Shown here: positions 1-9,241 of the stretch, one piece after another | How the letters are laid out: each line of letters begins with the position of its first letter | Position numbering within the stretch: the stretch's first letter is position 1 | Origin: Alphaproteobacteria bacterium | Lineage (GTDB): Bacteria > Pseudomonadota > Alphaproteobacteria > UBA9219 | Direction of reading: 5' to 3' | Length of the DNA: 43,182 nucleotides | NCBI GenBank assembly: GCA_031291435.1 | Contig: JARLJC010000248.1 | Coordinates: forward strand, 1-43,182 | Made by a program: the position numbers and the translations under genes | The notes under the pieces: model-generated | The model's database searches: none | Told to the model about the DNA's origin: nothing | The model's input: only the letters and a program-made list of their open reading frames with translations

Positions 1-51
1 ACGGTGGGCTTTATCTATGAGTGGAAAAAAGGAGCGCTGGAATGGGAATAA
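1..51 (+). CDS. nuoA: NADH-quinone oxidoreductase subunit A, C-terminal end only
   Basis: Reading from base 1, the frame gives [16 protein letters not shown] and stops at TAA 49-51. This is the characteristic cytoplasmic-side tail of NuoA, the small three-helix membrane subunit of complex I. Only 16 residues lie in the window; the rest is off the left edge. The gene overlaps the start of nuoB by 10 bases, so the ribosome finishing nuoA can pass straight to nuoB. The tail sequence and the nuoB context make the call firm despite its length. Confidence 0.9.
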   Translation, partial: TVGFIYEWKKGALEWE

Positions 52-575
52 CCAATCCGGTTCAGCTTGCCAAAGCCAACGCCCTTGCCGCCGAACTCGG
101 CAAGACGGTCGAGGATAAAGGCTTTGTCCTCACCAAGCTCGACGATCTGCTGGCCTGGGCGCGCACCGGTTCGCTGTGGCCGATGACGTTCGGGTTGGCC
201 TGCTGCGGCGTCGAGATGATTCACGTCTATATGGCGCGTTACGATCTCGACCGGTTCGGCATGGTGCCGCGCGCGTCGCCGCGTCAGTCGGATGTGATGA
301 TTGTCGCAGGCACCCTGACCAATAAAATGGCTCCGGCTTTGCGCAAGGTTTATGACCAGATGCCCGAACCGCGCTGGGTCATTTCGATGGGCAGTTGCGC
401 CAATGGCGGCGGTTATTCCCATTATTCTTATTCGGTGGTGCGCGGGTGCGACCGCATTGTGCCGGTGGATATCTACATTCCCGGGTGCCCGCCTTCGGCG
501 GAGGCTTTGGTTTACGGCATCATGCAGCTTCAGCGCAAGATACGGCGCGGCAACAAGATCATCAGCAGGGTTTAG
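42..575 (+). CDS. nuoB: NADH-quinone oxidoreductase subunit B
   Basis: NuoB is the 20 kDa (PSST-type) subunit of the complex I connecting module; it carries the terminal iron-sulfur cluster N2 that hands electrons to ubiquinone. The ATG at 42 is preferred over the in-frame GTG at 21 because AAGGAG (29-34) sits 7 bases before it. This gives 177 aa, the usual length. The N2 ligands are visible: the tandem Cys54-Cys55 in GLACCGVEM, Cys119 in GSCANGGG and Cys149 in IPGCPPS. It overlaps the nuoA end and is followed after 2 bases by nuoC. Confidence 0.98.
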   Translation: MGITNPVQLAKANALAAELGKTVEDKGFVLTKLDDLLAWARTGSLWPMTFGLACCGVEMIHVYMARYDLDRFGMVPRASPRQSDVMIVAGTLTNKMAPALRKVYDQMPEPRWVISMGSCANGGGYSHYSYSVVRGCDRIVPVDIYIPGCPPSAEALVYGIMQLQRKIRRGNKIISRV

Positions 576-577
576 CC

Positions 578-1204
578 ATGATGACGGTCGAACAGCTTCA
601 AATCGAAGTCACGCGCGCGCTGGGCGTGGATGTCGTATCGATGTTCGTGGACCGCGGCGAGTTGATAGTCGTTGTCGGGCGTACGCGGATTGCCGATGTG
701 TTGAGCGTCCTGCGCGACGACCCCGCGCTCGAAATGACCCAATTGGTCGATATATGCGGCGTCGATTATCCCGAACGGTCGGAACGGTTTGAGATTGTTT
801 ATAATCTGCTGAGCATGCGCAAAAATGCGCGTTTGCGCGTCAAGCTGCTGACCGATGAGCGGTCACCGGTTCCCACCTGCGTTGGCGTGCATAGCGGCGC
901 GGGCTGGTTCGAGCGCGAAGTGTGGGACATGTATGGCGTCGGTTTTTCGGGCAATCCCGATCTGCGCCGCATTCTGACCGACTATGGTTTCGAAGGCCAT
1001 CCGCTGCGTAAAGACTTCCCGCTCTCCGGCTATGTCGAAGTACGTTACGACAATACTTTGAAGCGCGTGATTTATGAGCCGGTCACCTTGCCGCAGGATT
1101 TCCGCTCGTTCGATTTTATGAGCCCGTGGGAAGGCATGACGGAAATCAATCGCCGCGCCTTGCCCGGCGACGAAAAAGCCACGCCGATTGAGGTGAAGAA
1201 GTGA
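578..1204 (+). CDS. nuoC: NADH-quinone oxidoreductase subunit C
   Basis: NuoC (30 kDa subunit) is a cofactor-free structural protein of the hydrophilic arm, packed beside NuoD and NuoB near the quinone site. The protein of 208 aa ends with the family signature: [20 protein letters not shown] followed by [13 protein letters not shown]. It is separate from nuoD, unlike the fused NuoCD of E. coli. Start: ATG 578 follows an AGGG-type Shine-Dalgarno at about 566-570, with a second ATG directly after it. The frame stays open far upstream, but that part is antisense to no known domain and overlaps nuoB. The stop overlaps the GTG of nuoD (GTGA). Confidence 0.97.
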   Translation: MMTVEQLQIEVTRALGVDVVSMFVDRGELIVVVGRTRIADVLSVLRDDPALEMTQLVDICGVDYPERSERFEIVYNLLSMRKNARLRVKLLTDERSPVPTCVGVHSGAGWFEREVWDMYGVGFSGNPDLRRILTDYGFEGHPLRKDFPLSGYVEVRYDNTLKRVIYEPVTLPQDFRSFDFMSPWEGMTEINRRALPGDEKATPIEVKK

Positions 1205-2433
1205 GCCTGACCGCGCAACAACAGACACCATTTCCGGAAACTGTCGTCGAACAGGAAGACGGCAGGAAGATCGTGCCCTTCACGATTAATTTCGGGCCGC
1301 AGCATCCGGCGGCGCATGGCGTGTTGCGTATGATTCTGGAGATGGACGGCGAAGTGGTCGAGCGCGCCGATCCGCATATCGGGTTGCTGCATCGCGGCAC
1401 CGAGAAATTGATCGAGTACAAAACTTATATGCAGGCGATGCCGTATTTCGACCGGCTCGATTACGTTTCGCCGATGTGCCAGGAGCATGCGTTTGCCCTC
1501 GGCATCGAAAAACTAATCGGTCTCACCGTGCCGCCGCGCGCGCAATATATCCGCGTGATGTATGCGGAAATCACCCGCCTTCTGAATCACATTCTCAATA
1601 TCACCACCTTCGGCCTCGATCTCGGCGCGACCACGCCCGCTTTGTGGGGCTTTGAAGAACGCGAAATGCTGATGGAGTTTTACGAACGCGTTTCGGGTGC
1701 GCGCATGCATGCCAACTATTTCCGGGCCGGGGGCGTGCATCAGGATTTGCCGCGCGGTCTGGCCGAAGATATCTGGGCATGGTCGGAGAAGTTTCCGAAA
1801 TTCGTCGCCGATCTGGAAACGTTGCTGACCGAAAACCGGATTTTCCGTCAGCGCACCGTCGATATCGGCATCGTCACCAAGGAACAGGCGCTCGACTGGG
1901 GCTTTACCGGCCCGATGCTGCGCGCCTCGGGCGTGGCGTGGGATTTGCGCAAATCGCAGCCTTATGACGTTTACGACAAAATGGATTTCGATATCCCGGT
2001 CGGCAAAACGGGCGATTGCTATGCCCGTTACCTCGTCCGCCTCGAAGAAATGAAGCAGTCGCTCAAAATCGTGCGCCAATGCCTGAAGGAAATGCCCGAG
2101 GGCGCGATTATGACCGACGACCACAAGGTAACCCCACCCAAACGCGGCGATATGAAGATGTCGATGGAGGCGTTAATCCATCACTTTAAGTTGTATACCG
2201 AAGGATATCATGTGCCTGCGGGCGAGACTTATACCGCCGTGGAAGCGCCGAAAGGCGAATTCGCCGTGTATCTGGTATCCGACGGCACCAACAAACCCTA
2301 TCGCTGCAAAATCCGCGCGCCGGGCTTCGCCCATCTTCAAGGCTCGGATTTCATGTGCAAAGGCCACATGCTGGCCGACGCCGTCGCCATTATCGGCAGC
2401 ATGGATATCGTGTTCGGGGAGATCGACCGTTGA
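1201..2433 (+). CDS. nuoD: NADH-quinone oxidoreductase subunit D
   Basis: NuoD (49 kDa subunit, related to the large subunit of [NiFe] hydrogenases) forms most of the ubiquinone headgroup pocket. The 410-aa protein has the conserved GPQHPAAHG loop (His35, His39) and Tyr88 in [10 protein letters not shown], which correspond to the quinone-binding His and Tyr known from the family. The C-terminus ends in the typical [12 protein letters not shown]. Start is GTG 1201, inside the nuoC stop (GTGA). The end overlaps the TTG of nuoE by 4 bases. Confidence 0.98.
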   Translation: MSLTAQQQTPFPETVVEQEDGRKIVPFTINFGPQHPAAHGVLRMILEMDGEVVERADPHIGLLHRGTEKLIEYKTYMQAMPYFDRLDYVSPMCQEHAFALGIEKLIGLTVPPRAQYIRVMYAEITRLLNHILNITTFGLDLGATTPALWGFEEREMLMEFYERVSGARMHANYFRAGGVHQDLPRGLAEDIWAWSEKFPKFVADLETLLTENRIFRQRTVDIGIVTKEQALDWGFTGPMLRASGVAWDLRKSQPYDVYDKMDFDIPVGKTGDCYARYLVRLEEMKQSLKIVRQCLKEMPEGAIMTDDHKVTPPKRGDMKMSMEALIHHFKLYTEGYHVPAGETYTAVEAPKGEFAVYLVSDGTNKPYRCKIRAPGFAHLQGSDFMCKGHMLADAVAIIGSMDIVFGEIDR

Positions 2434-3026
2434 GCAACGCCGCCGTCAAACAGCCAGCCAATTTTGTTTTTACATCCGCGAATTTTGATCTCGCGGAAAA
2501 AATCATCGCCAAATATCCGGCGGGGCGGCAGGCCAGCGCCGTGATCCCGCTGCTCGATATCGCGCAGCGGCAGAACGATAACTGGCTGCCGCAGGCGGCG
2601 ATGGATTACGTTGCCGATTTGCTGCAAATGCCGCGCATCGCCGTGTACGAAGTCGCGACTTTCTACACGATGTTCAATCTCCAACCCGTCGGCAAAAATT
2701 TCGTGCAGGTCTGCACCACCACGCCGTGCTGGCTGCGCGGGTCGGCGGACATCATGAACACCTGCAAGCACAAACTCGGCATCGGCAATGAAGAAACCAC
2801 CGCCGACGGCAAATTTACTTTGAAAGAAGTCGAATGCCTCGGCGCCTGCGTCAATGCGCCGATGGCGCAGATCAACGACGATTTCTATGAAGATCTGACG
2901 CCCGAACTGATGACCAAAATGCTCGACACGCTGGCCTCCGGCAAGAAACTCGATGTCGGGTCGCAGACCGGCCGTCGCGGTTCCTGCGCCCAGAACGGCC
3001 CGACCAGCCTCAAGGAAAAAGCATGA
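2430..3026 (+). CDS. nuoE: NADH-quinone oxidoreductase subunit E
   Basis: NuoE (24 kDa subunit) carries [2Fe-2S] cluster N1a in the NADH dehydrogenase module with NuoF and NuoG. The thioredoxin-like domain has the four ligands Cys95 and Cys100 (CTTTPC) and Cys136 and Cys140 (CLGAC). The start is read as TTG 2430, in a TTGA overlap with the nuoD stop. GGGGAG at 2416-2421 lies 8 bases upstream, and there is no nearby in-frame ATG at the right place. The 198-aa product has a basic, Gly/Ser-rich tail beyond the cluster domain, as in many alphaproteobacterial NuoE proteins. Confidence 0.96.
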   Translation: MSNAAVKQPANFVFTSANFDLAEKIIAKYPAGRQASAVIPLLDIAQRQNDNWLPQAAMDYVADLLQMPRIAVYEVATFYTMFNLQPVGKNFVQVCTTTPCWLRGSADIMNTCKHKLGIGNEETTADGKFTLKEVECLGACVNAPMAQINDDFYEDLTPELMTKMLDTLASGKKLDVGSQTGRRGSCAQNGPTSLKEKA

Positions 3027-3517
3027 AAAGAAACATGCTCGAAATCTATGCGATGATTGCCTGCCTGATGCTGGGGCTATATGGTTTGCTTATCGTCTCC
3101 GGCATCGTGACCGATGTTTCGTTCCTCGCCAATCCGGCATGGGAAATGACATCTGACGACGACAAGCAATATGTCAGCAATGAAGCCTACTGCCAGCAGA
3201 ATTACAATGCTTGTGATGATGTTGATAATAGCAGGACGAATATCGAATGTTCCGGCAAAGATGATTGCGATCAAAAGATGCAGCAGCAGAAAGCCGCAGC
3301 AGAAAAAGAGCATGAAGCCAAATATTCGCCCGAAGCCATAACCAAAAAGCGTCTTGATGCCTACGACTTTGAGAAAAACATCAAGCATGAGCGAACGGTG
3401 ATGGCACTCGTCCATAATATCGTCGAGATACTCATTGTCTCGGGCTTGTTTTTTATCCATTGGCGAATTGGGCGTAAAGCGCGCGCCGCATCTGTAACGG
3501 GGCAAAGTAATGCTTGA
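3023..3517 (+). CDS. Unknown two-helix membrane protein inside the nuo operon
   Basis: Function not recognised. The 164-aa protein has one hydrophobic helix at about residues 8-32 and another at 127-146, enclosing a polar loop of some 95 residues. The loop holds four cysteines (57, 64, 76, 82) and then a Lys/Glu/Gln-rich, probably helical stretch (85-125). By the positive-inside pattern (KR at the start, RIGRKAR at the end) both termini are cytoplasmic, so the cysteines would face the periplasm and could form disulfides or bind metal. It starts in an ATGA overlap with nuoE and overlaps nuoF by 8 bases, so it is expressed with complex I. Base composition is less GC-rich than its neighbours. 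An assembly factor or accessory subunit is possible but unproven. Confidence 0.8.
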   Translation: MKRNMLEIYAMIACLMLGLYGLLIVSGIVTDVSFLANPAWEMTSDDDKQYVSNEAYCQQNYNACDDVDNSRTNIECSGKDDCDQKMQQQKAAAEKEHEAKYSPEAITKKRLDAYDFEKNIKHERTVMALVHNIVEILIVSGLFFIHWRIGRKARAASVTGQSNA

Positions 3518-4790
3518 AGATAAAGACCGCATCTTCACCAATCTGTATGGCTTCGAAGACTGGAAACTCGCCTCCGCCCGCCGTCGCGGCGTGTGGGAAG
3601 GGACTGCCGACCTCATCAAAAAGGGTCAGCCCTGGGTCGTCGATGAAACCAAGAATTCCGGCCTGCGCGGGCGCGGTGGGGCAGGGTTCCCGACCGGCAT
3701 GAAATGGTCCTTCATGCCGAAACCATCGGACAAGCCGCATTACCTCGTCATCAACGCCGACGAATCCGAACCCGGCACCTGTAAAGACCGTGATATTCTG
3801 CGCTTCGATCCGCATCGTCTGCTCGAAGGCTGTTTGCTGGCGGCATTCGCGATCAACGCCCACGCCGTATACATATATATACGCGGCGAATTCTATAACG
3901 AAGCCTCGAACATGCAGGCCGCTATCGACGAAGCCTACGCCTACGGCCTGCTCGGCAAGAATGCCGCCGGTTCCGGCTGGGATTGCGACATCTATCTCCA
4001 TCGCGGCGCCGGGGCCTATATCTGCGGCGAAGAAACCGCGCTTATGGAATCCCTCGAAGGCAAAAAGGGCCAGCCGCGTAACAAGCCGCCATTCCCTGCC
4101 GGCGCGGGTTTATATTCATGCCCGACCACGATCAATAATGTGGAAACGATTGCCGCCGTCCCGGAAATTCTGAAACGCGGCGCGTCGTGGTTCACCTCGT
4201 TCGGCCGCCCGAAAAATGCGGGCACGAAGTTGTTCTGCATCTCGGGCCACGTCAATCAGCCCTGCAATGTCGAAGAAGCGATGAGCATTCCGCTCAAGGA
4301 ATTGATCGAAAAACATGCGGGTGGCGTGCGCGGCGGGTGGGACAATCTGCTCGCGGTTATTCCGGGTGGCTCGTCCACGCCGGTCATTCCGCGCGAAATC
4401 TGCGACACCGTCCTGATGGATTTCGATGCGCTGAAAGAAGCCAAGACCGGCCTCGGTACCGCGGGCGTTATCGTCATGGATAAATCGACCGACATTATTT
4501 ACGCCATTGCCCGCCTGTCGCATTTCTACATGCATGAAAGCTGCGGCCAATGCACGCCATGCCGCGAAGGCACCGGCTGGCTGTGGCGCGTGATGCAACG
4601 TATGGTGCGCGGCAACGCGACGGTCGAGGAAATCGATCAATTGATGGAAGTCACCAAGGAAATCGAAGGCCACACCATCTGCGCGCTCGGCGACGCCGCC
4701 GCCTGGCCGGTGCAGGGCCTCATCCGCCACTTCAAGCCGCAGATGATCGACCGCATCGAACAATACCGCAAGCAGGCGAGGGCAGCATGA
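3510..4790 (+). CDS. nuoF: NADH-quinone oxidoreductase subunit F
   Basis: NuoF (51 kDa subunit) binds NADH and FMN and carries [4Fe-4S] cluster N3; it is the electron entry point of complex I. The 426-aa protein shows the glycine-rich nucleotide loop [13 protein letters not shown] (51-63), [13 protein letters not shown] (167-179) and the N3 ligands Cys345, Cys348 and Cys351 (ESCGQCTPC) plus Cys391 (HTICALGD). Start ATG 3510 lies inside the end of the preceding membrane-protein gene (8-base overlap). The stop overlaps the next small gene as ATGA. Confidence 0.98.
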   Translation: MLEDKDRIFTNLYGFEDWKLASARRRGVWEGTADLIKKGQPWVVDETKNSGLRGRGGAGFPTGMKWSFMPKPSDKPHYLVINADESEPGTCKDRDILRFDPHRLLEGCLLAAFAINAHAVYIYIRGEFYNEASNMQAAIDEAYAYGLLGKNAAGSGWDCDIYLHRGAGAYICGEETALMESLEGKKGQPRNKPPFPAGAGLYSCPTTINNVETIAAVPEILKRGASWFTSFGRPKNAGTKLFCISGHVNQPCNVEEAMSIPLKELIEKHAGGVRGGWDNLLAVIPGGSSTPVIPREICDTVLMDFDALKEAKTGLGTAGVIVMDKSTDIIYAIARLSHFYMHESCGQCTPCREGTGWLWRVMQRMVRGNATVEEIDQLMEVTKEIEGHTICALGDAAAWPVQGLIRHFKPQMIDRIEQYRKQARAA

Positions 4791-5134
4791 GCAGATTTAA
4801 TCCCGGTCGCCCACCCCTTTTTACCCTGCGTCTTGCCGATGGGATCACCCTTAACGCGAAGGATCAAGAACTTGTCGAGCGCTTCAATGCCGCTATTACG
4901 GCTAAGGGAACGCCCGATGGGGCGGTCACGATTAACAGAGGCGCCTTCAGAACCTATGTAGCGGGAGCCAATCCGCAGGGGTTTTTCAATATCGACGACC
5001 TGGTTCAAAATGTCGCCAATCATCAGGGCATCGATATGAATCTTGTCAAATCGCTGCCATTAAATCCCGATCGTCGCACGCCCGGCGGTGTCATTGTTCC
5101 CGCCGGCTTTAAACATGAGAGCTTCCATGCCTAA
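4787..5134 (+). CDS. Unknown 115-aa protein between nuoF and nuoG
   Basis: Function not recognised. It starts in an ATGA overlap with nuoF, with a GAGGG Shine-Dalgarno 5-6 bases upstream, and overlaps the nuoG start by 8 bases, the same geometry as the accessory gene before nuoF. The protein is soluble-looking, with no signal peptide, membrane helix or cysteine. It begins with a basic/proline-rich stretch ([15 protein letters not shown]) and has two short predicted helices (about 25-40 and 67-85). It may be a lineage-specific helper of the NADH module, but only its position suggests that. Confidence 0.7.
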   Translation: MSRFNPGRPPLFTLRLADGITLNAKDQELVERFNAAITAKGTPDGAVTINRGAFRTYVAGANPQGFFNIDDLVQNVANHQGIDMNLVKSLPLNPDRRTPGGVIVPAGFKHESFHA

Positions 5135-7172
5135 AGTCACCATCGACGGAACCGAAATTGAAGTCGCACCGGGCACCAGCGTGCTGCAGGCCTGTGAGCA
5201 GCTTGGCATCGAGATCCCTCGCTTCTGCTATCACGACAAGCTTTCCGTCCCCGCCAATTGCCGCATGTGCCTCGTCGAAATCGAAAAAACGCCGAAGCCG
5301 ATGGCGTCGTGCGCCTTGCCCTGCAACGACGGCATGGTGGTGCACACGGACTCGGCGATGGTCGCCAAAGCGCGCAAGGGCGTGATGGAAATGCTGCTCA
5401 TCAACCACCCGCTCGATTGCCCCATCTGCGACCAAGGCGGCGAATGCGATCTGCAGGATCAGGCCGTCGCCTATGGTTTCGACCGCAGCCGCTACAACGA
5501 AGCCAAGCGCGCGGTTTCCGACAAGGAACTTGGCCCTCTGGTCTCTACCGTCATGACGCGCTGCATCCATTGCACGCGCTGCGTCCGCTTCGTCGATGAA
5601 ATAGGGGGCACGCCCGAACTCGGCGGCGTCTATCGCGGCGAGAAAATGGAAATCGGCACTTATGTGCAGCATGCGCTTACTTCCGAACTCTCGGGCAATC
5701 TCATCGATATCTGCCCGGTCGGCGCGCTGACCAACAAGCCCGCAGCCTTCACGGCGCGGTCATGGGAATTCACCAAAACCGAAACCATCGATGTGTTCGA
5801 CGCGCTCGGCTGCAATATCCGCGTAGATACACGCGGCAACGAAGTGATGCGCGTCCTGCCGCGCCTCAACGACGACATCAACGAAGAATGGATCAACGAC
5901 AAATCGCGTTTCGCCATTGATGGTTTGAAGCGTCAGCGCCTCGACCAGCCTTACGTCCGCCGCAACGGCAAGCTGATGCCCGCATCCTGGGCCGAGGCCT
6001 TCACCGTTATCGCCGACCGTTTGCGTAACACAGCACCCGACCGCATCGGCGCCATTGCCGGCGATATGGCCGACTGCGAGTCGATGTTTGCGCTCAAGGC
6101 ATTGATGCACGCGTTGGGCTCGCCCAACATGGATTGCCGTCAGGACGCCGCCGATTACGATATGACCAGCCGCGCCGCTTATATAATGAATAGCGGCATC
6201 GCCGGCATCGAAGAAGCCGACGCCATTGTCCTTATCGGCACCAATCCGCGCCACGAAGGCACTTTGGTCAACGCGCGTATCCGCAAACGCTGGATGCGCG
6301 GCGGTTGCCGTGTCGCCATGATCGGCGCCCAAGTCGATCTCGGCTATCCCTATAAACATATCGGCGATAACCCTTCCGATATCGCCAAACTCGCCGACGG
6401 CAGCCACGAATTCGCGAAGATTTTGCAAAACGCCAAGAAGCCTATGTTTATTCTTGGGGCAGGGGCGCTGGCCCGTGCCGATGGCGCGGCCTTGCAACGT
6501 GCCGTGCGCGAACTCGCGGAAAAATTCAACGCTGTGCGCGATGACTGGAGCGGCTTCAACATTCTGCAACTGGCGGCGTCGCGCGTCGGCGGCATCGATC
6601 TCGATTTCCTGCCGCAGACGGGCGGTTCGGGCACGCGCGGGATTCTGAGCGGCAAGATGGAAGCGATCTGGCTGCTGGGCGCCGACGAAGTGGACATGCA
6701 GCATATCGGCAGCGCCTTCGTGATCTATCAGGGCCACCATGGCGACAAAGGCGCGCACCGCGCCGACGTCATCCTGCCCGGTGCTGCCTATACCGAAAAA
6801 TCCTCGATCTATGTCAACACCGAAGGCCGCCCGCAACTCGCTTTACAAGCTGCCTTCCCGCCCGGCGAAGCGCGCGAAGACTGGAAAATCATCCGCGCTT
6901 TCTCGGAAACCATCGGCGAGCATCTGCCCTTCGACACGCTCATGCAATTGCGCCAGAAAATCTTCGACTTCGCGCCTGTCTTGCGCGATATCGGCAAACG
7001 CACGCCCGCGAAATGGAGCAAGTTCGGCAAGGAAGGCAAAGTGTCGAACGCCGCTTTCACGCCGGTCATCGCCAATTTCTACATGACCGACCCGATCAGC
7101 CGCGCCTCGGTGACGATGGCCAAATGCACCGAAGAAATTTTGCCGCATATTACTCAGGAGGCGGCGGAATGA
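5127..7172 (+). CDS. nuoG: NADH-quinone oxidoreductase subunit G
   Basis: NuoG (75 kDa subunit) is the largest peripheral subunit and conducts electrons through N1b, N5 and N4. Ligands visible in the 681-aa protein: Cys34, 45, 48 and 62 for [2Fe-2S] N1b; His94, Cys98, 101 and 107 for N5; Cys146, 149, 152 and 196 for N4. A molybdopterin-oxidoreductase-like domain follows from about residue 220. ATG 5127 (MPKVTIDG) is chosen because family members begin this way; ATG 5115 and GTG 5088 are in frame but add unrelated residues. The additional N7 cysteines of some bacterial NuoG proteins were not seen. Confidence 0.97.
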   Translation: MPKVTIDGTEIEVAPGTSVLQACEQLGIEIPRFCYHDKLSVPANCRMCLVEIEKTPKPMASCALPCNDGMVVHTDSAMVAKARKGVMEMLLINHPLDCPICDQGGECDLQDQAVAYGFDRSRYNEAKRAVSDKELGPLVSTVMTRCIHCTRCVRFVDEIGGTPELGGVYRGEKMEIGTYVQHALTSELSGNLIDICPVGALTNKPAAFTARSWEFTKTETIDVFDALGCNIRVDTRGNEVMRVLPRLNDDINEEWINDKSRFAIDGLKRQRLDQPYVRRNGKLMPASWAEAFTVIADRLRNTAPDRIGAIAGDMADCESMFALKALMHALGSPNMDCRQDAADYDMTSRAAYIMNSGIAGIEEADAIVLIGTNPRHEGTLVNARIRKRWMRGGCRVAMIGAQVDLGYPYKHIGDNPSDIAKLADGSHEFAKILQNAKKPMFILGAGALARADGAALQRAVRELAEKFNAVRDDWSGFNILQLAASRVGGIDLDFLPQTGGSGTRGILSGKMEAIWLLGADEVDMQHIGSAFVIYQGHHGDKGAHRADVILPGAAYTEKSSIYVNTEGRPQLALQAAFPPGEAREDWKIIRAFSETIGEHLPFDTLMQLRQKIFDFAPVLRDIGKRTPAKWSKFGKEGKVSNAAFTPVIANFYMTDPISRASVTMAKCTEEILPHITQEAAE

Positions 7173-7663
7173 ATTCTATTGCCGTCCGGACTTTTCAACC
7201 TTCTGACATCGAGGCGGCCCGGTCGCTTCTGGGTGAGCTGCATGAGCATGAGCTTTCGCTCCAGCCCCACATGCTGCCGTGGGGCGCGGTCAAGGAGGCT
7301 TTCTGGACGTGGCTCACTTCCTATGTCGAGAAAAATTCCGGATTCATGCTGGTGGCGGAATGCGGCGGTAAAATGGCCGGGTTTGTCGGCTGCTGGTTCG
7401 ACAAAACGGATTATCCCGCTTTCAAGCCACAGGATGCGCGCTTCGGTTATGTGTCCGAGCTCGTCGTTTCGGCCTCGGCGCGCAGGCAGGGCGTGGGTGC
7501 GGCTTTGCTCAAGGCAGCCGAGAAGATTTTTCTTGAGCGCGGTATGACATCCATGCGGCTTCAGGCTTTTGCCAACAATAAACTAGCCGACGATTTCTAT
7601 ATCGGTTACGGCATGGAGCCTTATGTAACCGTGTACAAAAAACATCTGGATAACGCAGCATGA
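7169..7663 (+). CDS. GNAT-family N-acetyltransferase within the nuo operon
   Basis: A 164-aa GCN5-related acetyltransferase, using acetyl-CoA to acylate an amine on an unknown substrate. Acceptor strand beta4 is seen as [23 protein letters not shown], with the acetyl-CoA pyrophosphate loop RRQGVGAAL (about 108-116). It is followed by helix alpha3 and the [20 protein letters not shown]-like C-terminal segment (starting MRLQAF here) typical of the fold. AGGAGG at 7155-7160 is a strong Shine-Dalgarno for ATG 7169. The gene overlaps both nuoG and nuoH by 4 bases. Co-translation suggests a role tied to complex I or its redox state, perhaps protein acetylation, but this is inference. Confidence 0.88.
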   Translation: MNSIAVRTFQPSDIEAARSLLGELHEHELSLQPHMLPWGAVKEAFWTWLTSYVEKNSGFMLVAECGGKMAGFVGCWFDKTDYPAFKPQDARFGYVSELVVSASARRQGVGAALLKAAEKIFLERGMTSMRLQAFANNKLADDFYIGYGMEPYVTVYKKHLDNAA

Positions 7664-8667
7664 ACGATCTTCTCAACACTTATGCATTGCCGCTCGGCTG
7701 GATGATCCTCAAAATCCTGCTCATCGTGCTGCCTTTAATGGGGGCGATTGCCTATCTGACGCTTGCCGAACGCAAGGTTCTGGCGCTGATCCAGATGCGC
7801 AAAGGCCCGAATGTGGTGGGGCCGTTCGGGTTGTTTCAGCCGCTGGCCGATGGGCTGAAACTGCTCAGCAAGGAAACCATTATTCCGACCGGGGCCAGCA
7901 AGTTTCTGTTCGTGATGGCACCCGTCATGACTTTCTGGCTGGCTCTTGTGGCATGGGCGGTGATCCCGTTCCAGCCCGGCGTGGTTTTGGCCGATATCAA
8001 TGTCGGGGTTTTGTATCTGTTCGCGATTTCCTCGCTTGGCGTCTATGGCATCATCATCGCGGGCTGGGCGTCAAATTCAAAATATTCGTTCCTTGGCGGG
8101 CTGCGTTCCGCCGCGCAGATGGTTTCTTACGAAGTTTCCATCGGCCTTGTCATCATCACGGTGCTGCTCTGCGTCGGGTCGCTCAATCTTTCGGCGATTG
8201 TCGAGGCACAGCGCGACGGCTGGTTTGCGTTCGGTATTCTCTCTCCGATGTTTGTGGTGTTCTTTATCTCGGCGCTGGCGGAAACCAATCGCGTGCCGTT
8301 CGATTTGCCGGAAGGCGAGTCCGAACTGGTGGGCGGGTTCTTTACGGAATACTCGTCGATGACCTTCGCTTTGTTCTTCCTTGCCGAATATGCGAATATG
8401 ATTCTGATGTCGTCGATGATCAGTATCCTGTTCCTCGGCGGCTGGCTGTCGCCCATTGCGGCGCTCGATTTCATTCCGGGCATGATCTGGTTCTTCCTCA
8501 AAATCAGCGCGTGCCTGTTCGTGTTTCTGTGGGTGCGCGGCACGCTGCCGCGCTATCGCTATGATCAGCTGATGCGTATCGGCTGGAAATTCTTTTTGCC
8601 TTTGTCGTTGATCTGGGTGGTTCTGGTCGCGGGCTATCTCGAATATTTCGACAAAGTACCCCATTAA
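7660..8667 (+). CDS. nuoH: NADH-quinone oxidoreductase subunit H
   Basis: NuoH (ND1) is the membrane subunit that couples the quinone cavity to the proton pumps. The 335-aa protein has about eight transmembrane helices, the [20 protein letters not shown] loop and the acidic cytoplasmic loop [20 protein letters not shown] that lines the quinone channel. Start ATG 7660 overlaps the acetyltransferase stop (ATGA). A 10-base gap with AAGGA leads to nuoI. Confidence 0.98.
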   Translation: MNDLLNTYALPLGWMILKILLIVLPLMGAIAYLTLAERKVLALIQMRKGPNVVGPFGLFQPLADGLKLLSKETIIPTGASKFLFVMAPVMTFWLALVAWAVIPFQPGVVLADINVGVLYLFAISSLGVYGIIIAGWASNSKYSFLGGLRSAAQMVSYEVSIGLVIITVLLCVGSLNLSAIVEAQRDGWFAFGILSPMFVVFFISALAETNRVPFDLPEGESELVGGFFTEYSSMTFALFFLAEYANMILMSSMISILFLGGWLSPIAALDFIPGMIWFFLKISACLFVFLWVRGTLPRYRYDQLMRIGWKFFLPLSLIWVVLVAGYLEYFDKVPH

Positions 8668-8677
8668 GGAACGCATC

Positions 8678-9163
8678 ATGTCCTTCATCAAACCGATCAA
8701 ACGAATGCTGCTGTGGGAGCTGGTGCGCGGCCATGCGCTGACCTTCTTCTATATGTTCAAGCGCAAGGTCACGATCAACTATCCGTATGAAAAAGGCCCG
8801 CTCTCCCCGCGCTTCCGCGGCGAGCATGCGCTGCGCCGCTATCCCAACGGCGAAGAACGCTGCATCGCCTGCAAATTGTGCGAAGCGATCTGCCCGGCGC
8901 AGGCCATCACCATCGAAGCCGAACCGCGCCCGGATGGCAGCCGCCGCACCACGCGCTACGACATCGACATGACCAAATGCATTTATTGCGGACTGTGTCA
9001 GGAAGCCTGTCCGGTCGATGCCATCGTCGAAGGCCCGAATTTCGAATATGCCACCGAAACTCACGAAGAACTGCTTTTCACCAAAGAACGGTTGCTGGCC
9101 AACGGTGACAGGTGGGAAGCGGAAATCGCCGCCAATCTCGCCGCAGATTCCAAATACAGGTGA
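8678..9163 (+). CDS. nuoI: NADH-quinone oxidoreductase subunit I
   Basis: NuoI (TYKY) is a ferredoxin-like subunit with two [4Fe-4S] clusters, N6a and N6b, linking NuoG to NuoB. Both motifs are intact: Cys62, 65, 68 and 72 ([11 protein letters not shown]) and Cys101, 104, 107 and 111 ([11 protein letters not shown]). The N-terminal amphipathic region (residues 1-35) anchors it to the membrane arm. At 161 aa it matches the family. It is the last gene before the only long spacer in the operon (78 bases). Confidence 0.98.
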   Translation: MSFIKPIKRMLLWELVRGHALTFFYMFKRKVTINYPYEKGPLSPRFRGEHALRRYPNGEERCIACKLCEAICPAQAITIEAEPRPDGSRRTTRYDIDMTKCIYCGLCQEACPVDAIVEGPNFEYATETHEELLFTKERLLANGDRWEAEIAANLAADSKYR

Positions 9164-9197
9164 CGCCATGCAATTAAAATCCATAAAAAAGTATGGC

Positions 9198-9224
9198 GTC
9201 ATCCCCGCGAAGGCGGGGATCCAT
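9198..9224. repeat. REP-like palindromic unit in the nuoI-nuoJ spacer
   Basis: The spacer holds GTCATCCCCGCGAAGGCGGG followed by GATCCAT. It folds into an 8-bp perfect stem, ATCCCCGC (9201-9208) with GCGGGGAT (9213-9220), around a GAAG loop. GTCATYCC...GGRATCCA units are a common dispersed palindrome type in proteobacterial genomes; related but longer units occur here at 39657-39723 and 42653-42816. No T-run follows, so it is not an intrinsic terminator, but it may affect mRNA stability or translation of nuoJ. Confidence 0.75.
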
Positions 9225-9241
9225 CTTGACTACAAAACGGT

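Noticed and set aside
21-41. GTG 21 as the nuoB start
   Set aside because: Would place the AAGGAG ribosome site inside the gene and adds seven residues not found in NuoB; ATG 42 fits spacing and family length.
5760-6836. 358-codon minus-strand frame opposite nuoG
   Set aside because: Shadow of a conserved gene; no family resemblance.
9198-9224. Intrinsic terminator inside the nuo operon
   Set aside because: The hairpin lacks a following T-run and matches a dispersed repeat; nuoJ-N continue downstream.
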